Origin: JBBRXZ01 sp038232415
Lineage (GTDB): Bacteria > Patescibacteriota > Saccharimonadia > Saccharimonadales > UBA4665
Reading direction: 5' to 3'
DNA: 37,430 nt
Assembly (NCBI GenBank): GCA_038232415.1
Contig: JBBSHY010000007.1
Location: 1-37,430 of the forward strand
Part shown: positions 7,307 through 14,715 of the stretch, piece by piece
How positions within the stretch are numbered: position 1 is the first letter of the stretch
How the letters are laid out: each line of letters starts with the position of its first letter
Position numbers and translations under genes: made by a program
Notes under the pieces: model-generated
Told to the model about the DNA's origin: nothing
Databases searched by the model: none
Seen by the model: the letters and a program-made list of their open reading frames with translations, nothing else

Positions 7307-8005
7307 ATGAAAACTAGTAATAATGAATCCGGCAACGTAGGTCTTATTGTTGTTGCCACCATTGTTGGCTTGGTGATTGGCTTTGCCATAACCAAGGCCG
7401 TGGATAGCAATAAAGATGATAACAACCCTAAATCATCCATGTCTTCCAGCCCGGCTTCAGCCGGCAGCGAAAAAGCTGTGGCCTTACATACCAGCATGGT
7501 TAATTTAGGCGTTGCCCATATGCAGCTTACTAATCATGCGGTAGATGCCGCTTTGGATAACAGCCCAAATGCTAAAGAGTTAGGTGCCGCTCTGAATCAG
7601 AATGGCAAAGACATAGGTATGGCGGTTGGCAGTGTTTATGGCGCCGATGCCGAGAAAACTTTTGACACTGTCTGGCAACTGCACCTTGACCAGTTCGTTA
7701 ACTACGCTGTGGCTGACAGCAAAGGTGATAGTGCCGGAAAAATGACCGCGTTGGACACTATAGATTCACAGTACACTAAACCACTGGCTCAGTTCCTGGC
7801 AAAGGCTAACCCGAACATAAATGAGGCTACTCTGGAAACTGCTCTGCGCGACCACGTTACCATGACGGCCGGTGTCATCGACCAGCACGTGGCTGGCAAG
7901 TATGCTGACGAGGCTTCAGAACTAAAGCAGGCTAACATGCACATTGCAGATATTTTCAGCTCACTGTCCAGCGCTATAGTCAAACAGTACCCCAACAAGT
8001 TCTAA
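7307..8005 (+). CDS. Membrane-anchored extracytoplasmic helical protein
   Basis: The 232-residue product starts with a short polar end and one membrane helix (VGLIVVATIVGLVIGFAIT, about 11-29). A Ser-rich linker to residue 58 and a helical domain follow. The helical part looks like two related halves with recurring His residues (LHTSMVNLGVAHM, LHLDQFVNYA, LRDHVTMTAGVIDQHV), suggesting a duplicated four-helix bundle outside the membrane, possibly metal binding. The ribosome site is AGGGAGG. The cupredoxin gene starts 34 bases downstream and is probably in the same operon. No exact family is recognised. Confidence 0.75.
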   Translation: MKTSNNESGNVGLIVVATIVGLVIGFAITKAVDSNKDDNNPKSSMSSSPASAGSEKAVALHTSMVNLGVAHMQLTNHAVDAALDNSPNAKELGAALNQNGKDIGMAVGSVYGADAEKTFDTVWQLHLDQFVNYAVADSKGDSAGKMTALDTIDSQYTKPLAQFLAKANPNINEATLETALRDHVTMTAGVIDQHVAGKYADEASELKQANMHIADIFSSLSSAIVKQYPNKF

Positions 8006-8038
8006 GGCCGCAACCGCTAGTTAATAAGGAGAGTGGTT

Positions 8039-8461
8039 ATGAAGCGAAATACAGGCTTGTTCATTAGTATAGCAGTCATTTTAGCGGCTGGAGTTATCGC
8101 GGTTGCCGTAATTAATAGCAGCACTAAGAAGGATAACAATAAAAACAAACCGGCTACTACCCAGAAATCAGCCAGTATTTCAAATGCAGGCAATCCTGTG
8201 GATACTACAGCGGTCAGCATCAAAAACTATATGTTTGACCCCATGGTCATTAAAGTTAAGACCGGCACGAACGTTACGTGGACAAACACAGATAGCGTGC
8301 AGCATAACGTAGTGGCAGATAACGCTTCCAGCGACGCGCCCAACGGACCATTAATAGGCAAGGGTCAAACATACAGCTTTAAGTTCAATAAGTCCGGAGC
8401 TTACTCTTTCCACTGCATGCCTCATTCGTACATGCACGGCACGGTCGTAGTAACTAACTAA
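8039..8461 (+). CDS. Membrane-anchored cupredoxin (plastocyanin-like copper protein)
   Basis: The 140-residue protein has an N-terminal membrane helix (about 5-25), a short polar linker and a cupredoxin fold from about residue 60. A type-1 copper site is visible: His in VQHNVV, then the C-terminal loop FHCMPHSYMHG, giving the Cys, His and Met ligands. Such proteins carry single electrons outside the membrane. The start at 8039 is preferred over GTG at 8033 because AAGGAG (8026-8031) is seven bases upstream. Neighbours are a helical surface protein and, further up, a heme-type membrane protein. Confidence 0.9.
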   Translation: MKRNTGLFISIAVILAAGVIAVAVINSSTKKDNNKNKPATTQKSASISNAGNPVDTTAVSIKNYMFDPMVIKVKTGTNVTWTNTDSVQHNVVADNASSDAPNGPLIGKGQTYSFKFNKSGAYSFHCMPHSYMHGTVVVTN

Positions 8462-8509
8462 GGCCTCTTGTAAACGGGTAAATCGAGTAATGCCTGTTAT
8501 ATAGTTTCC

Positions 8510-8537
8510 TTGACTATTTAAGTAAGTATAGTATTAT
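8510..8537 (+). promoter_or_regulatory. Promoter giving a leaderless transcript
   Basis: TTGACT (8510-8515), 16 bases, TATTAT (8532-8537). The ATG at 8546 is eight bases after the -10 box, where transcription is expected to begin, so the mRNA should lack a 5' leader. Confidence 0.85.
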
Positions 8538-8545
8538 AGGCTCTC

Positions 8546-9016
8546 ATGAGTGAATCGAGAGCAGATCTTACTCCACATTATAATGGGCATGCAGATATAG
8601 GTTTCGGAACTTCTGCAGACTCTGTAATAGAAAATGCTAGGAGAGGTATACTTCTTGAGTATAGAGGCATCAAAAATCCTCCTGCAGCTATGGAAGCAGC
8701 ACAAGCCGATATTGCGGCTAGAGAAGACTTTCCAATCATACACCGTACTCATCAATTCTCCGGGAGAGTTGCGCTAATGCGCTTATGGGAGGGAGAGGAA
8801 TATCAACAAGAAATCGCAAAATTACACATTGAAAATCTCATAGAAAATCACGGTTGTGTTGGAGCTATAATCCTTGAGGATATGAAAGGAAGGGTGCCAA
8901 TTCCCCCTACTGTCCAGCCCAACGCTACTGTGGAGCTGTCTTATCACCACGCGCACGCAAGAGAAATTAAACTGAGACAACAGAGGCAGGCTATGCCAGG
9001 TGTTTTTAAATCTTAG
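8546..9016 (+). CDS. Hypothetical soluble protein (156 aa)
   Basis: I do not recognise a family. The product is soluble, with no signal peptide or membrane helix, many His and Glu residues, and a C-terminal part with ELSYHHAHAREIKLRQQRQ. The strong promoter at 8510-8537 and sound codon use support a real gene. It converges on the methyltransferase gene, and the two 3' ends overlap by 11 bases. Confidence 0.7.
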   Translation: MSESRADLTPHYNGHADIGFGTSADSVIENARRGILLEYRGIKNPPAAMEAAQADIAAREDFPIIHRTHQFSGRVALMRLWEGEEYQQEIAKLHIENLIENHGCVGAIILEDMKGRVPIPPTVQPNATVELSYHHAHAREIKLRQQRQAMPGVFKS

Positions 9017-9620
9017 GTTTACGGGCAATTACGAAAAGCCAGCTATCGTTATTTATGCCCGTCTTTCCTTCTTTAAGGTAGCTTATTTCAAAGCCTGCAT
9101 TAGCGAGGAGCAGTCTTAGAGGTTGCGCCTGCCAATATTGGTAGTATCGTTTGTCGTGTAGTATTACCTTAGTCCATTTAGAACCTTCGCCCATTTTTAC
9201 ACTAAATGAGAATATACCCCCAGGCTTTAACGAATCTTTAATTTTCTTTAAAACGTCTTTTGTTTGTTCTACCGTAAAATGCAGGAGCACCGCATTAGCA
9301 AAAACCATATCATACGGGCCTCCCAAGTCGTCAGTCAAAGCATTTAATAAGTTAGCGTCATGACCTTGGGCCTTAAGATAGCTCACAAATGAATTAGCAG
9401 CATCAGTCCTGTTAACTTTAAATCCTTTATTCTCTATATATAAAGCATCACGGCCATGCGCGCTGCCTATTTCTAGAATATGCGCGCCAGGATTAAGCAG
9501 GGCAAGGCCGGTGTCAATCCAAATTTTCATGTCCGCTAGTACGGACATATCTGTCGAATTATATTGCTCTAAACCATTTTCATACGCTTCAATCGTGGCT
9601 TTATTTGCATCTTCGTCCAT
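9006..9620 (-). CDS. Class I SAM-dependent methyltransferase
   Basis: The 204-residue protein has motif I (HILEIGSAHGRDALYI), an acidic residue after the second strand (NRTDAANSF), DMVFANAVLLHF and LKPGGIFSFSVK, the order expected for a Rossmann-fold methyltransferase of the type 11/25 group. The substrate is unknown. The start at 9620 is chosen because, on this strand, TATTAT (9632-9627) lies six bases before it; a GTG at 9644 is also open. It overlaps the convergent neighbour by 11 bases. Confidence 0.85.
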   Translation of the reverse strand: MDEDANKATIEAYENGLEQYNSTDMSVLADMKIWIDTGLALLNPGAHILEIGSAHGRDALYIENKGFKVNRTDAANSFVSYLKAQGHDANLLNALTDDLGGPYDMVFANAVLLHFTVEQTKDVLKKIKDSLKPGGIFSFSVKMGEGSKWTKVILHDKRYYQYWQAQPLRLLLANAGFEISYLKEGKTGINNDSWLFVIARKPKI

Positions 9621-9667
9621 GAGCATATAATAACAAAGCTCCACAAACCTCTATGGAATCTTAAATA

Positions 9668-9706
9668 GTAGCGGCGAGTGGATTTGAACTACTGGCCCCG
9701 GGCTTA
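9668..9706 (-). repeat. Partial copy of the tRNA-CAU 3' half (att-like remnant)
   Basis: Bases 9668-9689 are identical to 10457-10478, and over 39 bases (against 10457-10495) 36 match. The copy covers the 3' acceptor strand, T-arm, variable loop and part of the anticodon stem of the tRNA gene at 10455-10530, in the same orientation, and then similarity is lost. The encoded CCA is changed. Such duplications of a tRNA 3' end usually mark the far border of an inserted element. Confidence 0.88.
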
Positions 9707-9757
9707 GGGACAGGTCTCTGGCTGGCAGCCAAGCCGTGCGTGCTATACTTAACATAA

Positions 9758-10060
9758 ATGATAGCTTTGACTGAAAATGAGCGGGCTGCCCTCGAGAAAA
9801 TCGTTAGAAATCACGCTACAGACCAGCCCTATCGGGTAGTGATTTTTGGTTCCCGAGCTACCGGTAAGGCTAAGAAATATAGTGACGTCGACCTGGCGCT
9901 TATAGGGGAGCGGCCTGTCCCGAACCGTGTGATTGCTTATTTAAGCGAAGCCTTCGAGGAAAGTAGCTTACCTTATACGGTTGATATAATTGATTTCGCC
10001 AAAGCTGGCCCAACCCTGCGCGAGCAAATCAAACAACAGGGCTTGGAGATTATGGCCTAA
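9758..10060 (+). CDS. mntA: MntA-type nucleotidyltransferase antitoxin
   Basis: The 100-residue protein is a minimal nucleotidyltransferase: G31-S32, ten residues, then D43-V-D45 (the GSx10DxD motif). In MntA-HepT systems this enzyme transfers AMP to a Tyr near the HepT active site and so silences the toxin. The gene precedes hepT and shares the TAATG junction with it. TATACT at 9744-9749, eight bases before the ATG, suggests a leaderless mRNA. The promoter starts just after the tRNA remnant, so the pair travels with its own promoter. Confidence 0.87.
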   Translation: MIALTENERAALEKIVRNHATDQPYRVVIFGSRATGKAKKYSDVDLALIGERPVPNRVIAYLSEAFEESSLPYTVDIIDFAKAGPTLREQIKQQGLEIMA

Positions 10061-10452
10061 TGAGTTCCAAATCCTCCTTGCTCTTCGCCGATTTGGAAAA
10101 ATCCGTTAGCTTCCTGGCTGACGTGCTAAGCCAACCGCGGAATGACTACATGCGGGCCGCCGCTATCCAGGCCTTTGAAATATGTTTTGAACTGTCTTGG
10201 AAATATTTACAGTCTCGCTTGAATGAAGCCGGCCTGGCGGTTAATTCACCACGGGGCAGTTTCCGTGAAAGCGGTAAAGCCGGCCTGCTTGAGGATGTTG
10301 AATCGTGGTTGATCTTTGCCGAGCAGCGCAATCTGACAGTTCATACTTATCAACCGCGCCTGGCGGATGAAGTATACGATATTATTAAAAATAACTTTTT
10401 GCTAGCTGCCCAAAAACTCCTCGCAACCGCATCACCCAATAAAGAAATCTAG
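10060..10452 (+). CDS. hepT: HepT-type toxin / HI0074-family nucleotidyltransferase partner
   Basis: The 130-residue all-helical protein carries R90-NLTV-H95-T-Y97, the RX4HxY motif of HepT RNases, which lies in a HEPN fold. In characterised pairs HepT cleaves RNA and is blocked when MntA modifies the Tyr. The HI0074 subgroup was first described as a nucleotidyltransferase substrate-binding protein, so a non-toxin role is possible. Its ATG overlaps the mntA stop by one base. The stop lies three bases from the CCA end of the opposing tRNA gene. Confidence 0.85.
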   Translation: MSSKSSLLFADLEKSVSFLADVLSQPRNDYMRAAAIQAFEICFELSWKYLQSRLNEAGLAVNSPRGSFRESGKAGLLEDVESWLIFAEQRNLTVHTYQPRLADEVYDIIKNNFLLAAQKLLATASPNKEI

Positions 10453-10454
10453 TT

Positions 10455-10530
10455 TGGTAGCGGCGAGTGGATTTGAACCACTGACCCCAGGCTTATGAGT
10501 CCTGTGCTCTAACCACTGAGCTACGCCGCC
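10455..10530 (-). tRNA. tRNA with CAU anticodon, probably elongator Met (CCA encoded)
   Basis: Read on the minus strand, the acceptor GGCGGCG pairs with CGCCGCT (one G-U), then D-arm GCTC/GAGC, anticodon loop CTCATAA, variable loop GGGTC, T-arm AGTGG-TTCAAAT-CCACT, A73 and an encoded CCA. The last anticodon-stem pair is A-G, a mismatch. CAU can read Met or, after lysidine modification by TilS (encoded at 11800), Ile AUA. The body looks more like elongator Met. Its 3' half is duplicated at 9668-9706. Confidence 0.95.
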
Positions 10531-10556
10531 TCGTCGGAACTTACGGACCAGTCTCG

Positions 10557-10574
10557 TTTTGCCTGACGGCAAAA
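10557..10574. terminator. GC-core hairpin, possible bidirectional terminator
   Basis: TTTTGCC (10557-10563), loop TGAC, GGCAAAA (10568-10574) is a perfect 7-bp stem with a T/A flank on both strands. On the minus strand it lies between the exporter gene and the tRNA and could end exporter transcripts. Confidence 0.55.
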
Positions 10575-10581
10575 GCTTCGA

Positions 10582-10668
10582 CCTTGTCCTATGTTCCTCC
10601 TCTCAGCTTACCAAACAGTCACTTCGTTCCTTGGTTTGGTCAGCTGGTTTTAGTCACCTAGGACAGGG
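10582..10668. ncRNA. Candidate structured RNA: long two-segment hairpin
   Basis: CCTTGTCCTA (10582-10591) pairs fully with TAGGACAGGG (10659-10668), including one G-U. A 12/12-base symmetric internal loop follows. Then CAGCTTACCAAAC (10604-10616) pairs with 10634-10646 with one mismatch, closed by a 17-base loop. So much pairing in an 87-base non-coding stretch is unlikely by chance. It lies between the exporter gene and the tRNA. The strand and function are unknown; it could be part of the exporter's 3' end, a separate RNA or a small inverted-repeat element. Confidence 0.45.
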
Positions 10669-10703
10669 GTTAATATAGCATGGTTTGTATCTGTTGGCCA
10701 GGT

Positions 10704-11468
10704 TTAGCGGCTGTGAAGAGCCAGGTAAGTAGCGGTGACCAGGCCGGTAACTATAACTACAATGCGGACGGCATGGGTGGAGAGTTTCTGGGTCAGGATA
10801 GCGCCGTAGTAGCCGCCAACTAGTCCGCCGACTGCCATTATAAGCCCGACTCGCCAGTGGATAAGGTGAGTGCTAAATAAGAAGATAAGAGACATACCCG
10901 AAACACAGGCACCGCCAAGGTTTTTTAGGCCGTTCATCCGGTGGATATGGTCATGTAACTTAGTAAAACCCAGAAAGGCTAGCATAATGAAGCCAAAACC
11001 GGCGCCAAAATAACCGCCGTAAATAGCGACTGGCAGCAGGGCAATAGAGATTAATAACAGTGGCCGCAAACCTTTACTCAAGCCGCGCAGGTGGCGATTA
11101 AGGTGAAAGTGGAGCAGCGGCTGAAAAGCGAACAGTATCACGGCGAATAAGACCAAGCCCGGCACTAGCTTTTCAAACCTGTCAGCCGGGGTGTTACGCA
11201 AGATCAGGGCACCTATTGCCGCACCCACAATACAGGGAATGAGCAGCATAAGGTATTTAGGCTTTAGTCGGCGTAAGTATTTGCGGTAACCGTAGGCTGA
11301 GCTCAAGGCACCAGGCAGTACCACAATGTTGCTGGTAACATTAGCCGCTAGCGGCGGCAGGCCGACAGCTAATAAAACAGGGAAACCGATTAGAGTGCCG
11401 CCACCGGCTATAGCGTTCATGGCACCCACTATAATACCGGCAAAAAATAAGATTATGTCTTGTAACAT
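10704..11468 (-). CDS. TauE/SafE-family sulfite exporter-like permease
   Basis: The 254-residue protein has about eight membrane helices and the family's repeated glycine-rich turns (GAMNAIAGGGTLIGFPVLL near the start, YFGAGFGFIMLAFLG in the second half). TauE/SafE proteins export sulfite, sulfoacetate and related organosulfur anions. The substrate here cannot be told, as no sulfur-metabolism genes are near. On the minus strand TATAAA lies seven bases before the ATG, again suggesting a leaderless transcript. Confidence 0.87.
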   Translation of the reverse strand: MLQDIILFFAGIIVGAMNAIAGGGTLIGFPVLLAVGLPPLAANVTSNIVVLPGALSSAYGYRKYLRRLKPKYLMLLIPCIVGAAIGALILRNTPADRFEKLVPGLVLFAVILFAFQPLLHFHLNRHLRGLSKGLRPLLLISIALLPVAIYGGYFGAGFGFIMLAFLGFTKLHDHIHRMNGLKNLGGACVSGMSLIFLFSTHLIHWRVGLIMAVGGLVGGYYGAILTQKLSTHAVRIVVIVTGLVTATYLALHSR

Positions 11469-11509
11469 GTTTGTTTTTATAAACTTAGTTCTAGCTTAGC
11501 ATATTTTGG

Positions 11510-11782
11510 TTATCTGGCCCGATGGTTACGCCGTAGCCAGCGCTTTTTGAGCCGTGAAACTGTTAAGGTGGAAAGGAAGAAAGCTATAACAGGGACCAGC
11601 GCATTGACCCAAGGATTGATATGGATAACAAAGTGTAAATAAAAGACCACGGTTAGGTACGTTAATAACATGATAGACAGGCGGCGGGTCCAGCTGGTTT
11701 CCCAGCCTTTGTCGGATTCGACACGCCGGTTGCGGGTTTCGAGTTTGGAGATTCGTTCTTCTAAATTTAACTGATCGTTCAT
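11510..11782 (-). CDS. Small membrane protein with coiled N-terminus and two helices
   Basis: The 90-residue product has a charged heptad-like start (LEERISKLETRNRRV), two membrane helices (about 39-56 and 60-78) and a basic tail (RLKKRWLRR), so both ends should face the cytoplasm. No family is assigned. The start at 11782 is chosen because, on this strand, TATTAT (11795-11790) lies seven bases upstream; upstream in-frame codons would run into the tilS promoter. Confidence 0.7.
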   Translation of the reverse strand: MNDQLNLEERISKLETRNRRVESDKGWETSWTRRLSIMLLTYLTVVFYLHFVIHINPWVNALVPVIAFFLSTLTVSRLKKRWLRRNHRAR

Positions 11783-11799
11783 TGTTACAATAATAAGAT
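11783..11799. promoter_or_regulatory. Divergent promoter with overlapping -10 boxes
   Basis: Only 17 bases separate the two start codons. TACAAT (11786-11791) serves tilS and TATTAT (11795-11790 on the other strand) serves the small membrane protein. The two -10 boxes overlap by two bases, so the promoters should exclude each other. Confidence 0.7.
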
Positions 11800-12690
11800 A
11801 TGGACGTTCTATTACCAAAGCCCGGAAGATATGTGGCTGCTGTTAGCGGGGGTGTGGACTCGGCGGCACTGCTAGATATGCTGCAAAAGCAAAAAGGCCT
11901 GGATTTAATAGTGGCGCATTTTGATCATGGTATCCGCGTAGGTTCGGCAGAGGATCGTCTATTCGTGCAAGAACTGGCCAAAAATTACGGCTTGCCATTT
12001 GTTTATGAAGAGGGAAAATTGGGTGCACAAGCCAGTGAAGCTGCGGCGCGCCAGGCTCGTTACGGTTTTTTGCGCCAGGTAGGGAAAGACAAAGACGCGC
12101 GGGCAATCATCACGGCTCACCATCAGGATGACGTGCTGGAAACAGCCATTATTAACTTATTAAGAGGCACAAAACGAAAAGGCTTGACCGCTCTAAAAAG
12201 CCAATCAGATATCTTACGGCCTTTGCTTAACGTTCCCAAACACGAACTTATTACCTATGCCAAAAAGCAGGGGTTGCAATGGCGCGAAGACAGTACGAAT
12301 CAGGATACGACATATTTGCGAAACTACGTTCGGCATAAACTTTTGCCGCGTTTTAGTAATTCGAACAAGGCTAGCTTGGTAAATATAATCAGCAGATTAG
12401 AAATAACTAATCAGGAGCTTGATGCCATCTTGGCAGACCAGCTTCAAATAAAAACTAAAGACAATCATCTTAACCGCAAGTGGTTTAACCAGTTGCCGCA
12501 CGCTGTGGCCCTGGAGGTTTTAGCTGCCTGGCTGCGGGCTAACGGCAGCCGGGATTTTAATAGCCGGATTCTGGAGCAGTTGGTGATAGCTGCCAAAACA
12601 GCCGAACCGGGTAAGACGTTTCCGGTTCAAAAAGGTTTGAGCCTACAGGTTCTGGTAGCTGGTTTGGCACTCAACAAGCCCGAGCGCTAG
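11800..12690 (+). CDS. tilS: tRNA(Ile)-lysidine synthetase
   Basis: The protein has the ATP-pyrophosphatase loop SGGVDS at residues 16-21, AHFDHGIR, TAHHQDDVLET and RPLLNVPKHEL, as in TilS, which converts the wobble C of tRNA-Ile(CAU) to lysidine so that it reads AUA. At 296 residues it is shorter than the roughly 430 residues of E. coli TilS; the catalytic domain is whole and the C-terminal tRNA-binding part is reduced. It starts at the divergent promoter and is followed 34 bases later by ftsH. A CAU tRNA lies about 1.3 kb upstream, but that one looks like Met. Confidence 0.95.
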   Translation: MDVLLPKPGRYVAAVSGGVDSAALLDMLQKQKGLDLIVAHFDHGIRVGSAEDRLFVQELAKNYGLPFVYEEGKLGAQASEAAARQARYGFLRQVGKDKDARAIITAHHQDDVLETAIINLLRGTKRKGLTALKSQSDILRPLLNVPKHELITYAKKQGLQWREDSTNQDTTYLRNYVRHKLLPRFSNSNKASLVNIISRLEITNQELDAILADQLQIKTKDNHLNRKWFNQLPHAVALEVLAAWLRANGSRDFNSRILEQLVIAAKTAEPGKTFPVQKGLSLQVLVAGLALNKPER

Positions 12691-12724
12691 GCAAAATTTG
12701 GCAGCAGAGGTATAATTGATGTCT

Positions 12725-14593
12725 ATGGATAAGAAGCCCCACCGCCCCGGCCGTAAGCAAGTAGCAGGTAATCGCCGCAGCATGAAGAATTTCGGCTTTA
12801 TCGCGCTTATTGTACTGTTCGGCATGATCATTTTCGCCGCTTATAACCAGCCGAGCAATCTTAAACAAATCTCAGCTACAACTGCTATTCGTGATGCCAA
12901 TGCCGGCAAGTACAGCGAGATAGTCGTAGATCATAACCAACTGACCATTACTCCTAAAGGCGAAAAGCATGCCACTCTAAAAGCCTTTGTAGGCGGTAGC
13001 TCCAGCCTAAAAGAGCAGGGCCTGAACACCGATAAAGTATCTGTTACCTACAAATCAGACTCTAACGGTAACTCGGCCCTGATAAATTTTGCGAGTTCGG
13101 TTATTCCGGTACTGATAATTGCCGGGGTACTGTACTTCATGCTTAAAAGTGCCCAGGGGCAGGGTAACCAGGCCCTAAGCTTCGGCAAAAGCAAAGCCCG
13201 CCTGTATGGCAATGAAAAAGATAAGGTTACCTTTAAAGAGATTGCCGGGTCTGATGAAGCCAAGCAGGACTTGGAAGAAGTCGTTGAATTTCTGAAATTT
13301 CCGAAGAAATTTGCCGGCATGGGAGCACGTATTCCCAAGGGTGTTCTGCTGGTAGGTCCTCCGGGGACGGGTAAAACCTTGCTATCGCGGGCCGTGGCCG
13401 GAGAGGCTAATGTGCCATTCTTTAGTATTTCCGGTTCGGAATTCGTGGAGATGTTTGTCGGTGTCGGTGCCTCGCGTGTCCGTGACCTGTTTGCCAAAGC
13501 CAAGAAAAACTCCCCCTGCATCATCTTTGTTGATGAAATTGACGCGGTTGGCCGCCGCCGCGGTTCCGGCATGGGCGGCGGACATGATGAGCGCGAGCAG
13601 ACACTGAACCAGATTTTGGTTGAGATGGACGGCTTTGAACAAGGTGAAAATGTTATTGTGCTGGCCGCGACTAACCGGGCTGACGTACTTGACCCGGCTT
13701 TGCTTCGGCCAGGACGCTTTGACCGCAGGGTAAATATCGGCCTTCCGGACCGTAAAGACCGTGAAGCCATATTAAAAGTTCATTTTGCTAAAAAGCCCCT
13801 GGCTAAGCATGTTGACCTGGACGCTTTGGCTGCTAAAGCCGCCGGTTCTTCCGGGGCGGACCTGGCCAATATTGCCAACGAATCGGCTATTATAGCTGCC
13901 CGCAATAGCCATAGTGAAATTACCGGCAGCGATGTCACCGAAGCTTTTGAGCGGGTGGCAATAGGTCCGGAACGCAAGAGTAAGATCATGACTGAATCCG
14001 ATAAGCGCACCACTGCTTATCATGAAGCCGGCCATGCCCTGGTTGGCCACGTACTGCCCGATAGTGATCCGGTCCACAAAGTTACCATCATTCCCAGAGG
14101 GGGAACTGGCGGCGTAACTTGGTTTCTACCGCCGGAAGACCGTATGTTTACATCATTAATAGAATTTAAAGACGTGCTGGCCCGTGCTATGGGCGGCCGG
14201 GTAGCTGAAGAAGTTGTCCTGGGTGCTGATCGTGTTACCACCGGCGCCGGTAATGATCTGCAGCATGCCGCGGAGCTAGCCCGCGACATGATAATTAATC
14301 AGGGAATGGGCAAAAAATTGCGTGATCAGGTCTTTCATGTCGATGACGGTATGATGATAGACAGGCTGGTGCACGAACGCGACTACTCCGAAGACACCGC
14401 GAAAGTGATTGACCAGGAAGTCGAAAGCCTAATCACTGAAGCCGCGAACCGGGCCCGCGCCGTGATCAAAGCCAATCTCGACAAACTCGAGATACTTAAA
14501 GACCGTCTGTTGGAAAAAGAAACTGTCGATGCCGACGAAGTCTTAGAAACACTTAAAGGCGCCAAAATGCCAAGCGCAGCCGCTCTGTATTAA
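12725..14593 (+). CDS. ftsH: ATP-dependent zinc metalloprotease FtsH
   Basis: The protein of about 622 residues has two membrane helices (about 20-40 and 115-140) around a small outer domain. An AAA+ module follows (Walker A GPPGTGKT at 211-218, Walker B IIFVDEIDA, Arg-finger region RPGRFDRR), then the peptidase with HEAGH at 433-437 and a downstream GAGNDLQ Asp. FtsH degrades misfolded and regulatory membrane proteins as a hexamer. The start at 12725 is chosen because TATAAT (12711-12716) is eight bases upstream; ATG 12719 and TTG 12716 are in frame. It sits 34 bases after tilS, as in many bacteria. Confidence 0.97.
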   Translation: MDKKPHRPGRKQVAGNRRSMKNFGFIALIVLFGMIIFAAYNQPSNLKQISATTAIRDANAGKYSEIVVDHNQLTITPKGEKHATLKAFVGGSSSLKEQGLNTDKVSVTYKSDSNGNSALINFASSVIPVLIIAGVLYFMLKSAQGQGNQALSFGKSKARLYGNEKDKVTFKEIAGSDEAKQDLEEVVEFLKFPKKFAGMGARIPKGVLLVGPPGTGKTLLSRAVAGEANVPFFSISGSEFVEMFVGVGASRVRDLFAKAKKNSPCIIFVDEIDAVGRRRGSGMGGGHDEREQTLNQILVEMDGFEQGENVIVLAATNRADVLDPALLRPGRFDRRVNIGLPDRKDREAILKVHFAKKPLAKHVDLDALAAKAAGSSGADLANIANESAIIAARNSHSEITGSDVTEAFERVAIGPERKSKIMTESDKRTTAYHEAGHALVGHVLPDSDPVHKVTIIPRGGTGGVTWFLPPEDRMFTSLIEFKDVLARAMGGRVAEEVVLGADRVTTGAGNDLQHAAELARDMIINQGMGKKLRDQVFHVDDGMMIDRLVHERDYSEDTAKVIDQEVESLITEAANRARAVIKANLDKLEILKDRLLEKETVDADEVLETLKGAKMPSAAALY

Positions 14594-14673
14594 GAGAGCG
14601 GAATATTTGTGAAACATTCGTGGCAGGGCTATAAGTTATGAATTTTCGTCTGTTATAACACGGGTGGCTGCTT

Positions 14674-14715
14674 TATACTGGAGGGTGACTTGAAACGATT
14701 TATCAAAACTTCATG
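14674..14715 (+). promoter_or_regulatory. murJ promoter with possible eight-codon leader
   Basis: TATACT lies at 14674-14679. GGAGGG (14680-14685) precedes a TTG at 14690 that opens an eight-codon frame ending TGA at 14714-14716, which overlaps the murJ ATG. murJ itself has no ribosome site, so coupling through this leader is possible. TTG use is an inference. Confidence 0.3.

Noticed and set aside
13048..13770. Long open frame (240 codons) on the minus strand inside ftsH
   Set aside because: ftsH on the plus strand is complete with all catalytic motifs; the antisense frame encodes a Ser/Arg/Pro-rich product with no recognisable domain, as expected from the opposite strand of a biased gene.
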